The notes beneath the pieces were generated by a model. The model made no database searches, was not told where the DNA came from, and saw only the letters and a program-made list of their open reading frames with translations. Source: Cytobacillus depressus (GTDB lineage Bacteria; Bacillota; Bacilli; Bacillales; Cytobacillaceae). Taken from it: DNA of 64,000 bases. Position numbers and translations under genes: made by a program. Numbering within the stretch: position 1 is the stretch's first letter; each line of letters starts with the position of its first letter. The stretch is taken from positions 124,001 through 188,000 of the forward strand of contig NZ_WBOS01000005.1 of the NCBI RefSeq assembly GCF_008923245.1, written 5' to 3'. Positions 38,371 through 46,957 of this stretch are shown piece after piece.

Positions 38371-39690
38371 CTATTCAACTTTAATATGGACATCTCCCTT
38401 TATCCAGGATGGGAAGAAACAGAGTTCAAGTTCAATTGGATTTGGATAATTGATTTCCTGCTTCGAAGGAAGATTAACACCTATAACTCGATTGCCGTTG
38501 TCATCACTCGTTAGAAATTGTGAAAAGTAAACGGTCTCTCCATTTACATCCTTCATTGAATTAAATGGGGTTGCATAAAAAAATTCGCTGTTTGTATCCA
38601 AAACAAATCTTAACTCCTGACCCTCTAGCTTGACATTTGTCAGATGATTTCCCGTTGGCTGCTTTAGTATTTGCTGTTTCTCCGTATCAACCACAACGTA
38701 AGCATCCTCTTTATCAACTGCTTGAAGTTTATTAATCACAAGATAAAGTTCTTTCGGCTGTTTAAAATAATTGCTTTGCAAATAAACGATTTGCTCATTT
38801 TCACTTATATGACTAGCCGTTACGCCATTTGCGATTTTCGTCCAAGACTCGCCGTTTTCATCCACGAGCCGGATATCTTCAAAAGCAAATATTTTCTTGC
38901 TGTTTTCCGGATCCATTACGATATGAACAGCGGCACGAAGCGGATAGATTTGAATATCTTTAATAATCACCTTTTGATCTTCAATCGTTACCGCCTTGTT
39001 TAATGTGTACGTTTTTGAAACCTTTAATGGCTTTTCAATTGAGAAAGGAAATTGAAAAGATTCTTTATAATCATCAGTAATGATCGTAAAGTCCACAATG
39101 AATTGTTTTGTCGTTAAAGGCTTCTGAAAATAGAACTCCATCGCTGAAGCTTGACTTTTTCTCGACTCCCCCATCTGGATGCCGCCAGAATAACTGCCTA
39201 AACTCAACTCTGTTCCATCTGCCGACTTAAAATTAATATCTCTAATATCAAATAATTCCTGATTCTCCTTCGTTTCCAATGTATAAAAAACAACCATGCC
39301 ATTCTCATCAGCGATCACAGAATCAATCGTTACCTTTACCCCATTCTTTTCTTGGGTAGCATTAATTTCCTGCATATACTCATTTTCAACAGCTGACATT
39401 AATCCTTTATTATCGCTAAATAGCTCAACGATTTTTTCCATACCGGGAATGACGGAAACATAATGAGCAAATGCAGGTGAAATTCGAATGCTCGTGAGAA
39501 AGCTAATGATTAATATGGCAGCCGCCATTGATGAAAATAACCATTTCTTTCTCCGTGGTTTTACTTTTGATTCAACAACTGCTCGATTATATCCTTTCAA
39601 GATCGCTTCTTCTATTTTATCCTCAGGGAATGGCATATCATCATAAGCTTTTTTCCATTTGGCTAACTGCTGTTCTTCCTTCTCAAACAT
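38371..39690 (-). CDS. DUF4179 membrane protein, probable anti-sigma factor
   Basis: A 439-residue protein. ATG 39690 has GGGGG upstream, inside the end of the sigma gene (8-bp overlap). The N-terminal ~55 cytoplasmic residues (MFEKEEQQLAKWKKAYDDMPFPEDKIEEAILKGYNRA in parts) would bind the sigma factor. One membrane helix follows (~60-80, KWLFSSMAAAILIISFLTSI), then a large extracytoplasmic beta-rich DUF4179 region with a second repeated Ig-like unit. Position and coupling to the ECF sigma gene support an anti-sigma role. The signal is unknown. Confidence 0.82.
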   Translation of the reverse strand: MFEKEEQQLAKWKKAYDDMPFPEDKIEEAILKGYNRAVVESKVKPRRKKWLFSSMAAAILIISFLTSIRISPAFAHYVSVIPGMEKIVELFSDNKGLMSAVENEYMQEINATQEKNGVKVTIDSVIADENGMVVFYTLETKENQELFDIRDINFKSADGTELSLGSYSGGIQMGESRKSQASAMEFYFQKPLTTKQFIVDFTIITDDYKESFQFPFSIEKPLKVSKTYTLNKAVTIEDQKVIIKDIQIYPLRAAVHIVMDPENSKKIFAFEDIRLVDENGESWTKIANGVTASHISENEQIVYLQSNYFKQPKELYLVINKLQAVDKEDAYVVVDTEKQQILKQPTGNHLTNVKLEGQELRFVLDTNSEFFYATPFNSMKDVNGETVYFSQFLTSDDNGNRVIGVNLPSKQEINYPNPIELELCFFPSWIKGDVHIKVE

Positions 39691-40204
39691 TTGAAATGCC
39701 CCCTTTTTCCACAAGCTTTTCCTTTAATGTTTTTAACGCTTTATATAGCCATGTCTTGACGGTTCCTTCTGGACAATGAAGGGCTTCGGCAATCTCCTTT
39801 ATTTTCAAATCATGAAAATACTTCATTGTAATAATTTCACGGGAACGATCATCCAAACTTTGCATCGCATCCTCGATTTCAAACTGATGATAATCGTCTA
39901 TTTTCCCTTCCGTAAGCAATAGATCTTCGTTCATAATAAGCTGGTCTTGCTTCTTTAGCGTGTCATTGCAATAATTAATCATGATCCGAATGATCCATGT
40001 TTTAAAAAAGGCTGGCTCCCTAAGGTCCTTCAGTCCGCGATAAGCGCGAAAGGTAACTTCCTGTATCGCTTCGATCGCTTCCCCTTCATTGTGTAAATAC
40101 GCTAAAGCTGTTTTATATAAATCTATTTTTACTGCTTTTATTATTTCTAAAAAAGCCTGATCGTCCCCATTCATGGCTTTTCGTACCGTATCCTCAAAGC
40201 TCAC
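39683..40204 (-). CDS. ECF-type RNA polymerase sigma factor
   Basis: A 173-residue sigma-70-like factor starting at ATG 40204 behind GAGGAGG. Region 2 contains LYKTALAYLHNEGEAIEAIQEVTFRAYRGLKDLREPAFFKTWIIRIMINYC (in parts; -10 recognition). Region 4 contains DDRSREIITMKYFHDLKIKEIAEALHCPEGTVKTWLYKALKTLKEKL, read in segments, with the helix-turn-helix for the -35 element. It is followed by its probable anti-sigma factor with overlapping frames. A promoter of the ECF type precedes it, so it probably activates its own operon. Confidence 0.92.
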   Translation of the reverse strand: MSFEDTVRKAMNGDDQAFLEIIKAVKIDLYKTALAYLHNEGEAIEAIQEVTFRAYRGLKDLREPAFFKTWIIRIMINYCNDTLKKQDQLIMNEDLLLTEGKIDDYHQFEIEDAMQSLDDRSREIITMKYFHDLKIKEIAEALHCPEGTVKTWLYKALKTLKEKLVEKGGISNV

Positions 40205-40235
40205 ATAAGATCCTCCTCATGTTCGTTCTATGTAT

Positions 40236-40263
40236 TAGACATCTTTTTCCGAAAAAAGTTTTA
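40236..40263 (-). promoter_or_regulatory. ECF-type promoter upstream of the sigma gene
   Basis: On the minus strand TAAAAC (40258-40263), 16 bp, TGTCTA (40236-40241), 32 bp ahead of the start codon. This is close to the TGAAAC-N16-CGTCTA pattern of Bacillus ECF sigma factors, hence probable autoregulation. Confidence 0.6.
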
Positions 40264-40415
40264 AAAAATTTCAAATTCGCATAATCTCCTCTATTTTAGT
40301 ACAACAATCAGCCTTAAGTCTTAGTTATAATTAAAGCTGTGGCTCAATGATTTCTTGCGGATGATTTCATAAGATTAATGTAAGATGAATAACTAAGCCG
40401 AAAGCAGGGATTGAA

Positions 40416-41273
40416 TTGAAAAGGATATTAATCATTTTCTTCGTTTTAATTGGACTATATCTTTTAATGAATTTGAATGTCATGCGCATTTTTTCATTTG
40501 GAAATGAGGTGGCGGAAGCTAATGTAACTAAGAAAATTAATCATGTAGAAATTGATGCTTCCTCGGTCAAAACCGTCATTATTCCGGAGAAAAGAAGCAA
40601 TATTAAAGCTGAGCTCGATGGCAAGGGGACCCTTTCTGTGAAGAAGAGCGGGGATCGTATTCTTGTAAAATATAAGCGTAGCTGGTTAAAGGGCTTTCCA
40701 AACTTCAAGAATAAAACCGTTCTGAACATCTATATTCCCGATGACTATGACCGTAACATGGATATTGAGGTCGGCTCAGGATATTTAGTTTTTGAAGGAA
40801 AATCTAATAAGCAGCCAATGAAGCTTGATAAGCTCGATATTAATCTAGGTTCAGGAAAAATCGACTTAAAAAATCTAGTCATTAAAGAATTCAGTAACGA
40901 TGTTTCGTCAGGAATGGTTACTATCGATTCTTTAAAAACCGAAGAAGGCTCGATCGATGTAAATTCAGGGATTGTAAAGCTCCGCCATTATGAAGGATTG
41001 CTGAAGGCTGACGTTTCTTCGGGCCAATTAGATATTCAAATGGACAAAGTAACAGATAACATCGATGTCGAGGTAAGCTCCGGACACTTAAGGCTTGGTC
41101 TGCCGAAGAATGCCGATTTTACTTTAAATGGCAAGGTAAGCAGCGGCATCATCAAAACAGACATTCCACTTAATGATAAAATTCAAGAGAAAAATAAAAT
41201 TAGCGGACAGTCTGGCTCAGGAAAATATAAGCTGAACATCACTGTATCGAGCGGATTAGTCAATATTTATTGA
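40416..41273 (+). CDS. DUF4097 membrane-anchored protein (LiaG/YvlB-like)
   Basis: A 285-residue protein. The start is TTG 40416 behind GCAGGGATT. One N-terminal membrane anchor (residues ~3-22) is followed by an extracytoplasmic beta-solenoid-like DUF4097 domain made of repeating short strands: VGSGYLVFEG, NLGSGKIDLKNL, DVSSGMVTID, DVNSGIVKL, DVSSGQLDI, EVSSGHLRLG, KVSSGIIKTD and TVSSGLVNIY. The repeating V/N-SSG unit of ~20-25 residues is visible by eye. Related genes occur in envelope-stress operons. It is divergent from the ECF sigma operon, which suggests a shared cell-envelope theme. Confidence 0.85.
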   Translation: MKRILIIFFVLIGLYLLMNLNVMRIFSFGNEVAEANVTKKINHVEIDASSVKTVIIPEKRSNIKAELDGKGTLSVKKSGDRILVKYKRSWLKGFPNFKNKTVLNIYIPDDYDRNMDIEVGSGYLVFEGKSNKQPMKLDKLDINLGSGKIDLKNLVIKEFSNDVSSGMVTIDSLKTEEGSIDVNSGIVKLRHYEGLLKADVSSGQLDIQMDKVTDNIDVEVSSGHLRLGLPKNADFTLNGKVSSGIIKTDIPLNDKIQEKNKISGQSGSGKYKLNITVSSGLVNIY

Positions 41274-41292
41274 AATTGAATACCGTCTTTAG

Positions 41293-41323
41293 AAAAACTG
41301 GACGCTTAGTGTCCAGTTTTTTT
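41293..41323 (+). terminator. Terminator of the DUF4097 gene
   Basis: AAAAACTGGAC / GTCCAGTTTTT with a 7-nt loop and a T7 tail. Confidence 0.85.
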
Positions 41324-41410
41324 GTTTGGGGCTAAGTAACTTTATGGATACTCATTTTTGGTGTAGGGACTTGACATGACGCACCACCTTGATATAAATC
41401 TTTTTAAATC

Positions 41411-41440
41411 AAAAAAAGAACCTGCATTCCGCAGGTCCTC
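41411..41440 (-). terminator. Terminator of the fbpABC operon
   Basis: GGACCTGC / GCAGGTTC arms on the minus strand followed by T7, 30 bp beyond the ATPase stop codon. Confidence 0.8.
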
Positions 41441-41469
41441 AAAATTATTTATTCAATACTTCATTTATC

Positions 41470-42159
41470 CTATGGCAATGTCTGAAACTTCTGCCCTGCT
41501 GCACCTTGCTCCGCAATGAGCGGACACATTGTAATGCTGTTGTCGCAAATGGCTTCTACGTCTTTGCGGTCATGCGTCACAATCATACAGGTCATATTTG
41601 CTTTTTTCAAAATGGATAGCAATTCTTCTCGAATAGACTCCTTCAGATCGGCGTCTAGATTACTGAAGGGCTCATCCATTAATAAAATGTTCGGCTTTGG
41701 TGCGAGCGCCCTTGCGAGTGCCACCCTTTGCTGCTGCCCGCCGCTAAGCTCGTGTGGATACCGATCGCCAAAGTCCTCCATATGGACAAGCTCCAGCATC
41801 TCTTGCACACGTGGCTTTCGGTCCTTCCGCGGCATACGGGATAAGCCAAATGAAATATTTTCCTTTACATTCATATGTGGAAATAGTGCATAGTCTTGAA
41901 ACACCATACCGACCCCGCGATCTTCCGGCTGAACAAATTTGCGTTTCCCAACAACCTCTTTGCCTGCAATCGAAATTGTCCCGTTCGTTGGCATTTCTAA
42001 ACCAGAAATTAAACGCAGCAATGTGCTTTTGCCGCTCCCGCTCTGCCCTAATACACCGACAATCTCACCAGTATTCAACGTAAAAGAAAAATCGTCAATA
42101 ATCGGCGTTCCCGCTCGAGAATAGCCAAAACAAAGATTTTGGATTTCAACTACTTTCAT
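41470..42159 (-). CDS. fbpC: Ferric iron ABC transporter ATPase (FbpC-like)
   Basis: A 229-residue ATPase. Walker A GQSGSGKST is at 38-46, then the Q-loop in VFQDYALFPHM, signature LSGGQQQR, Walker B ILLMDEPFSNLD and THDRKD. It is shorter than typical FbpC/PotA ATPases (~350), lacking the C-terminal TOBE/OB domain; it ends soon after the H-loop with a degenerate tail (ITMCPLIAEQGAAG). The frame ends at a normal stop and terminator, so this may be a natural short form. It overlaps the permease gene by 4 bp (ATGA). Confidence 0.9.
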   Translation of the reverse strand: MKVVEIQNLCFGYSRAGTPIIDDFSFTLNTGEIVGVLGQSGSGKSTLLRLISGLEMPTNGTISIAGKEVVGKRKFVQPEDRGVGMVFQDYALFPHMNVKENISFGLSRMPRKDRKPRVQEMLELVHMEDFGDRYPHELSGGQQQRVALARALAPKPNILLMDEPFSNLDADLKESIREELLSILKKANMTCMIVTHDRKDVEAICDNSITMCPLIAEQGAAGQKFQTLP

Positions 42160-43802
42160 CGCTGCACCTTCTTATCAATCATTTGAAACACGACGACAGA
42201 CAACACACTAATGCCAATAATCATTAAGGATGATATCGACGCTTCATAAATCATTTCATCTTTTGCATACTGAAAAGTTTTTGTTGCTAACGTATCAAAA
42301 TTAAAAGGTCTCAATAGTAACGCTAGTGGAAGCTCTTTGCAAATTTCAACAAAGGTTAAAATAAATCCGCTTATTAATGCACCCTTAATTAAAGGAAGAT
42401 CCACTTTAAAAAATGTTTTCGTCACGCCAAGGCCTAGCATTCTCGATGCTTCCGAATACTTCGTTCCGATTTTTTCAAATCCGACTTCGACTGCATTAAA
42501 ACCTGTTGCCATAAAACGGATTGTATAGCCGACAATCAGCATCACTAAAGACATACTTAAGATCAATGGGGTATTTCCTAATCCCATAAAAGAATAAACA
42601 GGGGCAAGCCATTTATCAAGTGTTATAAACATGGCGAGTACCCCAATCGCGATAATCGCTCCCGGAATGGAATAGCCTGTAGTCGTTAATTTTGCTAAAA
42701 CATAAGAACCTGTTGAATGGGTGCGGCATACATTCGCCACGATAACAGCTAAAACGAGAATAAGCAACGTAGCAATCACGGCCACATACACCGTTTGGAA
42801 AAACAATGTGAAGAAGCTCTCATTCCAAACTTTATGAAAAGTCAGCTTCGCCCATGCAATAAGCTGGATGAGCGGAATGAGAAATCCGAGCAGAAATATG
42901 ATACTGCAATACAAAAATGCAGCGGCAGCTTTTGCTCCCTTCAGCTTTATTGGCACAAGCGGTCTTGATTTATTATTTACATTGTAGCGCCGCCCTTGTC
43001 TCAACAGCCTTTCTAAGAAAAATAGCCCTACAATAATTACCATTAGCCAAGCAGCAAGTCTCATTGCTGAATCAATATCATACATGCCAAACCACGTTTG
43101 AAAAATCGCAGTGGAAATCGTATGAATACCAAAATAACTTGTCACTCCGTAATCACTTAGTACTTCATAAACGACAAGGACTGCCCCCGCTACAATAGCC
43201 GGTCTTGAGAGGGGAAGCACAACCTGAACAAAAATCGCGAGTGGTTTTCTCCCAAGCAGCCTCGCATTTTCGAAAAAAGATGAGCTTTGGCTTTCAAGAA
43301 AAGCCCTCGTCATTATATAAACATATGGAAAAAGAAAAATCGTAAAGATGAAAATCGCTCCGCGTAAAGATGAAATCGATAAGAGCTCAGGATTGATTTG
43401 ATAATCAAATTGGTTCCTTAGCGTCGATTGGATCACGCCCGTATAGCTGAACATCGTTCGATACGTATAGGCCGCAATATAAGGCGGGATCGCAAGTGGC
43501 AATAATAATCCCCAGCGGAAAAACCGCTTAAGAGGAAAATCATAGGCCGAAGTCAGCCATGCAAGTGTTACTCCCAAAAACGCAGTAAAAATCCCTGTTA
43601 AAAGTACAAGGATTATCGTATTTGCGACATATGTTTTTAATAAATATTGGCGAATCTGAAACCAGTTCTGGTTAGGCTCCTGAAAAAGGGATAAAAAGAT
43701 AAACAGGATGGGCAGCAGTATAACCGCCGCCCCCACCATGCTGATAATCCACCAACTATTGAAATCCTTTTGGAAAAATCGTTTCACTTGGTGTATACCC
43801 AT
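42156..43802 (-). CDS. fbpB: Ferric iron ABC transporter permease (FbpB-like)
   Basis: A 548-residue fused permease with two BPD-transport halves and about twelve membrane helices. ATG 43802 gives MGIHQVKRFFQ; the in-frame TTG at 43814 would overlap the fbpA stop. Each half has an EAA-type loop: ENARLLGRKPLAIFVQVVLPLSRPA and EASRMLGLGVTKTFFKVDLPLIKGA. This arrangement is typical for FbpB/SfuB iron permeases. It lies 2 bp after fbpA. Confidence 0.93.
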   Translation of the reverse strand: MGIHQVKRFFQKDFNSWWIISMVGAAVILLPILFIFLSLFQEPNQNWFQIRQYLLKTYVANTIILVLLTGIFTAFLGVTLAWLTSAYDFPLKRFFRWGLLLPLAIPPYIAAYTYRTMFSYTGVIQSTLRNQFDYQINPELLSISSLRGAIFIFTIFLFPYVYIMTRAFLESQSSSFFENARLLGRKPLAIFVQVVLPLSRPAIVAGAVLVVYEVLSDYGVTSYFGIHTISTAIFQTWFGMYDIDSAMRLAAWLMVIIVGLFFLERLLRQGRRYNVNNKSRPLVPIKLKGAKAAAAFLYCSIIFLLGFLIPLIQLIAWAKLTFHKVWNESFFTLFFQTVYVAVIATLLILVLAVIVANVCRTHSTGSYVLAKLTTTGYSIPGAIIAIGVLAMFITLDKWLAPVYSFMGLGNTPLILSMSLVMLIVGYTIRFMATGFNAVEVGFEKIGTKYSEASRMLGLGVTKTFFKVDLPLIKGALISGFILTFVEICKELPLALLLRPFNFDTLATKTFQYAKDEMIYEASISSLMIIGISVLSVVVFQMIDKKVQR

Positions 43803-43804
43803 TT

Positions 43805-44887
43805 TTATTTCCAACCTGTTTTATTGAATATCTCAATAGCTTTATGATTATGCTCTCCTAAAGTATCGAAATTCAATTCTTGCATTTTAAAGTCGCCCCA
43901 TGATTGCAGAAGTTCAGGTTTTTTCGCTTCTTGATTCACTGGGAATTCAAAGTTGTGTGCAGATAAGTATTCTTGTGCTTCTACACCTGTCATATATTCA
44001 ATTAGCTTCGTAGCATTTTCAGGATTTTTACTATGTTTCGTTAATCCAATTCCGCTAATATTCACATGTGTGCCATTTGTTTCTTGGTTCGGGAAGAATA
44101 CGCCGATGCTTTCTCCCACTTTCTTTTCTTCAGGATCCTCAGAGTTTACTAGCAATCCAACATAGTAAGTATTCATAATGGCTACATCACCAACTCCAGC
44201 TGCAATCGCTTTTGCTTGGTCACGGTCACCGCCATCCGGCTGACGCGCAAAGTTGTTTACAATTCCTTGTGCCCATTGCTCTGCCTTCTCTTCACCGTTT
44301 AACTCAATAAAAGAAGCAAGTAATGATTGGTTGTAAAGGCTTGTTGAAGAACGAGCAAGCACTTTGCCTTTCCATTTCTCATCTGTTAATGCTTCGTATG
44401 TAGATAGATCTTCTGGTTTTACTCGATCTTTCGAGTAAACAATGACACGTGCTCTTGTAGACATCCCTATCCAGTTATCGTCTGCATCACGAAGGTTGGC
44501 AGGAACATTTTTATCAATAATATCTGATTTAACTGGCTGAAGAATATCATTATTCTTTGCGTTAGCCAGAACGCCACCATCAACAGTAATGAATAAATCC
44601 GCCTGTGTGCTTTCGCCTTCACGCTTTAAACGCTCAATAAGCTCTTCAGCTTCGCCTTTTACGACATTAACTTTAATGCCTGTTTCTTCTGTAAATTTCT
44701 TATATACTTCTTCATCGGCCTCATAGTGTCTAGCTGTATAAACATTGACAACTTGATTCTCGGCTTTTTTTGGTTCTTCAGCTGATTTCTCTCCTTCGGA
44801 GCTGTTATCAGCTGCTCCACAGCCAGCTAAACCAACTGTTAATAAAGCACTTGCTAGGAAAGGCTTAAATAGTTTAGTAATGTTCAT
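43805..44887 (-). CDS. fbpA: Ferric iron-binding lipoprotein (FbpA-like)
   Basis: A 360-residue binding lipoprotein. AAAGGTGG precedes ATG 44887; the signal peptide ends in LAGC (Cys23). Family landmarks: VVNVYTARHYEADEEVYKKF, DLFITVDGGVLANAK, MSTRARVIVYSKDRV and IMNTYYVG with the paired tyrosines that bind iron, then NISGIGLTKHSKNPENA. It captures Fe3+ (free or with a simple chelator). First gene of fbpABC, directly behind a Fur box. Confidence 0.94.
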   Translation of the reverse strand: MNITKLFKPFLASALLTVGLAGCGAADNSSEGEKSAEEPKKAENQVVNVYTARHYEADEEVYKKFTEETGIKVNVVKGEAEELIERLKREGESTQADLFITVDGGVLANAKNNDILQPVKSDIIDKNVPANLRDADDNWIGMSTRARVIVYSKDRVKPEDLSTYEALTDEKWKGKVLARSSTSLYNQSLLASFIELNGEEKAEQWAQGIVNNFARQPDGGDRDQAKAIAAGVGDVAIMNTYYVGLLVNSEDPEEKKVGESIGVFFPNQETNGTHVNISGIGLTKHSKNPENATKLIEYMTGVEAQEYLSAHNFEFPVNQEAKKPELLQSWGDFKMQELNFDTLGEHNHKAIEIFNKTGWK

Positions 44888-44915
44888 TGCTTTGTCCACC
44901 TTTGTCTTTTTGTTA

Positions 44916-44936
44916 TGATAATGAGAATTATTATCA
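44916..44936 (-). promoter_or_regulatory. Fur box upstream of fbpABC
   Basis: TGATAAT (44916-44922) and ATTATCA (44930-44936) arms of a classical Fur site, 29 bp ahead of fbpA. Iron-loaded Fur would repress the operon. Confidence 0.9.
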
Positions 44937-45062
44937 CTAGCTCTGTTTTTATTCTACTTGCCTATCCACCCCTAGTCAATAAAATTTTTGGGTTTTTTAA
45001 ATTTTTTAAACAAATGTGGACATTGACCCAATAACACACTCGTTTTTTGTCCAAAAGAAACA

Positions 45063-45100
45063 GAAAAAGGCCTGACTCCCATACGGAGTCAAGCCTCTTT
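45063..45100 (-). terminator. Terminator of the marR-ABC operon
   Basis: GGCTTGACTCC / GGGAGTCAGGCC arms with GTAT loop on the minus strand, then T5; it ends the operon 4 bp after the second ABC gene. Confidence 0.85.
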
Positions 45101-45103
45101 CTT

Positions 45104-46957
45104 CTATACTGCTAGATCCTTCTCAAACTGACTATTATAAAGATCAGCGTAAAAGCCATTAGCCTCTAATAATTCGAGGTGTGTTCCTTGTTCGATAACT
45201 TTTCCTTGATCCATAACTAAAATCAAATCAGCATCTCTTATGGTAGATAAGCGGTGAGCAATGACGAAGCTTGTTCTTCCTTCCATTAGGCGATTCATCG
45301 CTTTTTGGATGAGGGCCTCAGTCCGTGTATCGACACTTGATGTCGCTTCATCTAAAATCATAATCGGCGGATTCGCGAGAACGGCTCGGGCAATCGTCAA
45401 TAGCTGTTTTTGCCCTTGTGAAATATTGGAGGCTTCCTCGTTTAGAACAGTGTCATAACCTTCTGGCAAGGTGCGGATAAAATGATGAGCATAAGCGGTT
45501 TTGGCAGCCGCAATGATTTCCTCATCCGTGGCATCCTTTTTACCAAAACGAAGATTCTCCTTAATCGTTCCATTAAAAAGCCATGTGTCTTGAAGGACCA
45601 TACCGAAAGTGGACCGCAGATTTCCCCGTGACATTTCACGTGTGTCTAGTCCATCGATTGTGATTTTCCCATCATTTAATTCATAGAATCGCATGAGAAG
45701 ATTGATTAAGGTTGTTTTTCCGGCACCTGTAGGTCCAACAATTGCAACAGTCTGACCTGGCTGAACTTGAATATTCATATCCTCGATTAATAAATCTTCC
45801 CCGTATCCAAAGTCTACATGTTCGAAAGCAACAGCTCCCTTGGCTTGCTCAAGGCTGACTGTCTCCACTTCCTTCTTCTCTTCCTCTTCATCAAGAAGCT
45901 CAAACACGCGTTCAGCTGCAGCAATGGTTGCCTGAATAATATTCGCGATGTTCGCCGTTTGCATAATAGGCTGAGTGAATTGACGAGAATACGTAATAAA
46001 GGCTTGAATATCTCCAATAGAAATGGCACGATTCGTAACCAAAATCCCGCCGACAATACAAATTAGCACATAGCTCAAGTTGCCGATAAAAAACATCACC
46101 GGCATAATCAATCCAGAAATGAATTGCGCTTTTCGGCCGGCATCATACAGCTTTTCATTCACTTCATCAAATTGGTCGATCGCCTTTTTTTCATGGCTAA
46201 ATGCTTTCACGACTTGGTGACCTGTATACATTTCTTCAATATGCCCGTTTAATTGGCCGAGTGTCTTCTGCTGGCTTGCAAAATGCTTTTGAGATCTTTT
46301 CAGAATTGGCCCCATCGCGAACATTGATAACGGTAGACTCACAATGGAGATTAACGTTAAAAGCGGGCTGATGGATAGCATCATTATGATAATTCCAACA
46401 ATCGTGACTACCGACGTAATAAATTGCGTAACACTTTGTTGAAGTGTGCTTCCAATAGTATCAATATCATTCGTTACCCGGCTTAAAATTTCACCGTTTG
46501 GGCGTCCGTCATAATATTTAAGCGGAAGTTTTTCGAGCTTTTTATTTACATCTTCCCTTAAATCGAAAACTGTTTTCTGTGCGACGCTAGACATAACGTA
46601 TTGTTGAATATAGCTGAACACGCTGCTTATGACATAAAGTCCGCCTAAGAGCAGCAACAACTTTCCAATCGCCGTGAAATCAATGCCAGCACCTGGTACC
46701 CCCATCAGCTTTTTATAAGCCCCTTCGAAAAGTTCAGTAAGGGCGTTCCCCATAATTTTCGGACCGACAACCATGAAAACTGTACTCATAATAGCCGCTA
46801 ATAATACAATCAGCAATTGTTTGCTTCGTGGTTTTAAATACTTAAGCAAACGCCTTAAAGTTCCTTTAAAATTCTTCGCTTTTTGGCCGGCCATCATCAT
46901 ATTTCCGTGCCCCATCGGCCCCCCGCCCATAGGAGCGGCTTTTCTATGTTTACTCAT
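45104..46957 (-). CDS. Half ABC exporter, subunit 2 (YfiC-like)
   Basis: A 617-residue half-transporter: six membrane helices (residues ~45-340), then a nucleotide-binding domain with Walker A GPTGAGKTT, Q-loop in VLQDTWLF, signature NISQGQKQL (a variant of LSGGQ) and Walker B MILDEATSSVD, followed by AHRLSTI. The first 25 residues are odd: a Met/Gly/His-rich tail (MGGGPMGHGNMMMAGQ). It overlaps the upstream half-transporter by 4 bp (ATGA), so the two very probably form a heterodimeric multidrug-type exporter. Confidence 0.9.
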   Translation of the reverse strand: MSKHRKAAPMGGGPMGHGNMMMAGQKAKNFKGTLRRLLKYLKPRSKQLLIVLLAAIMSTVFMVVGPKIMGNALTELFEGAYKKLMGVPGAGIDFTAIGKLLLLLGGLYVISSVFSYIQQYVMSSVAQKTVFDLREDVNKKLEKLPLKYYDGRPNGEILSRVTNDIDTIGSTLQQSVTQFITSVVTIVGIIIMMLSISPLLTLISIVSLPLSMFAMGPILKRSQKHFASQQKTLGQLNGHIEEMYTGHQVVKAFSHEKKAIDQFDEVNEKLYDAGRKAQFISGLIMPVMFFIGNLSYVLICIVGGILVTNRAISIGDIQAFITYSRQFTQPIMQTANIANIIQATIAAAERVFELLDEEEEKKEVETVSLEQAKGAVAFEHVDFGYGEDLLIEDMNIQVQPGQTVAIVGPTGAGKTTLINLLMRFYELNDGKITIDGLDTREMSRGNLRSTFGMVLQDTWLFNGTIKENLRFGKKDATDEEIIAAAKTAYAHHFIRTLPEGYDTVLNEEASNISQGQKQLLTIARAVLANPPIMILDEATSSVDTRTEALIQKAMNRLMEGRTSFVIAHRLSTIRDADLILVMDQGKVIEQGTHLELLEANGFYADLYNSQFEKDLAV

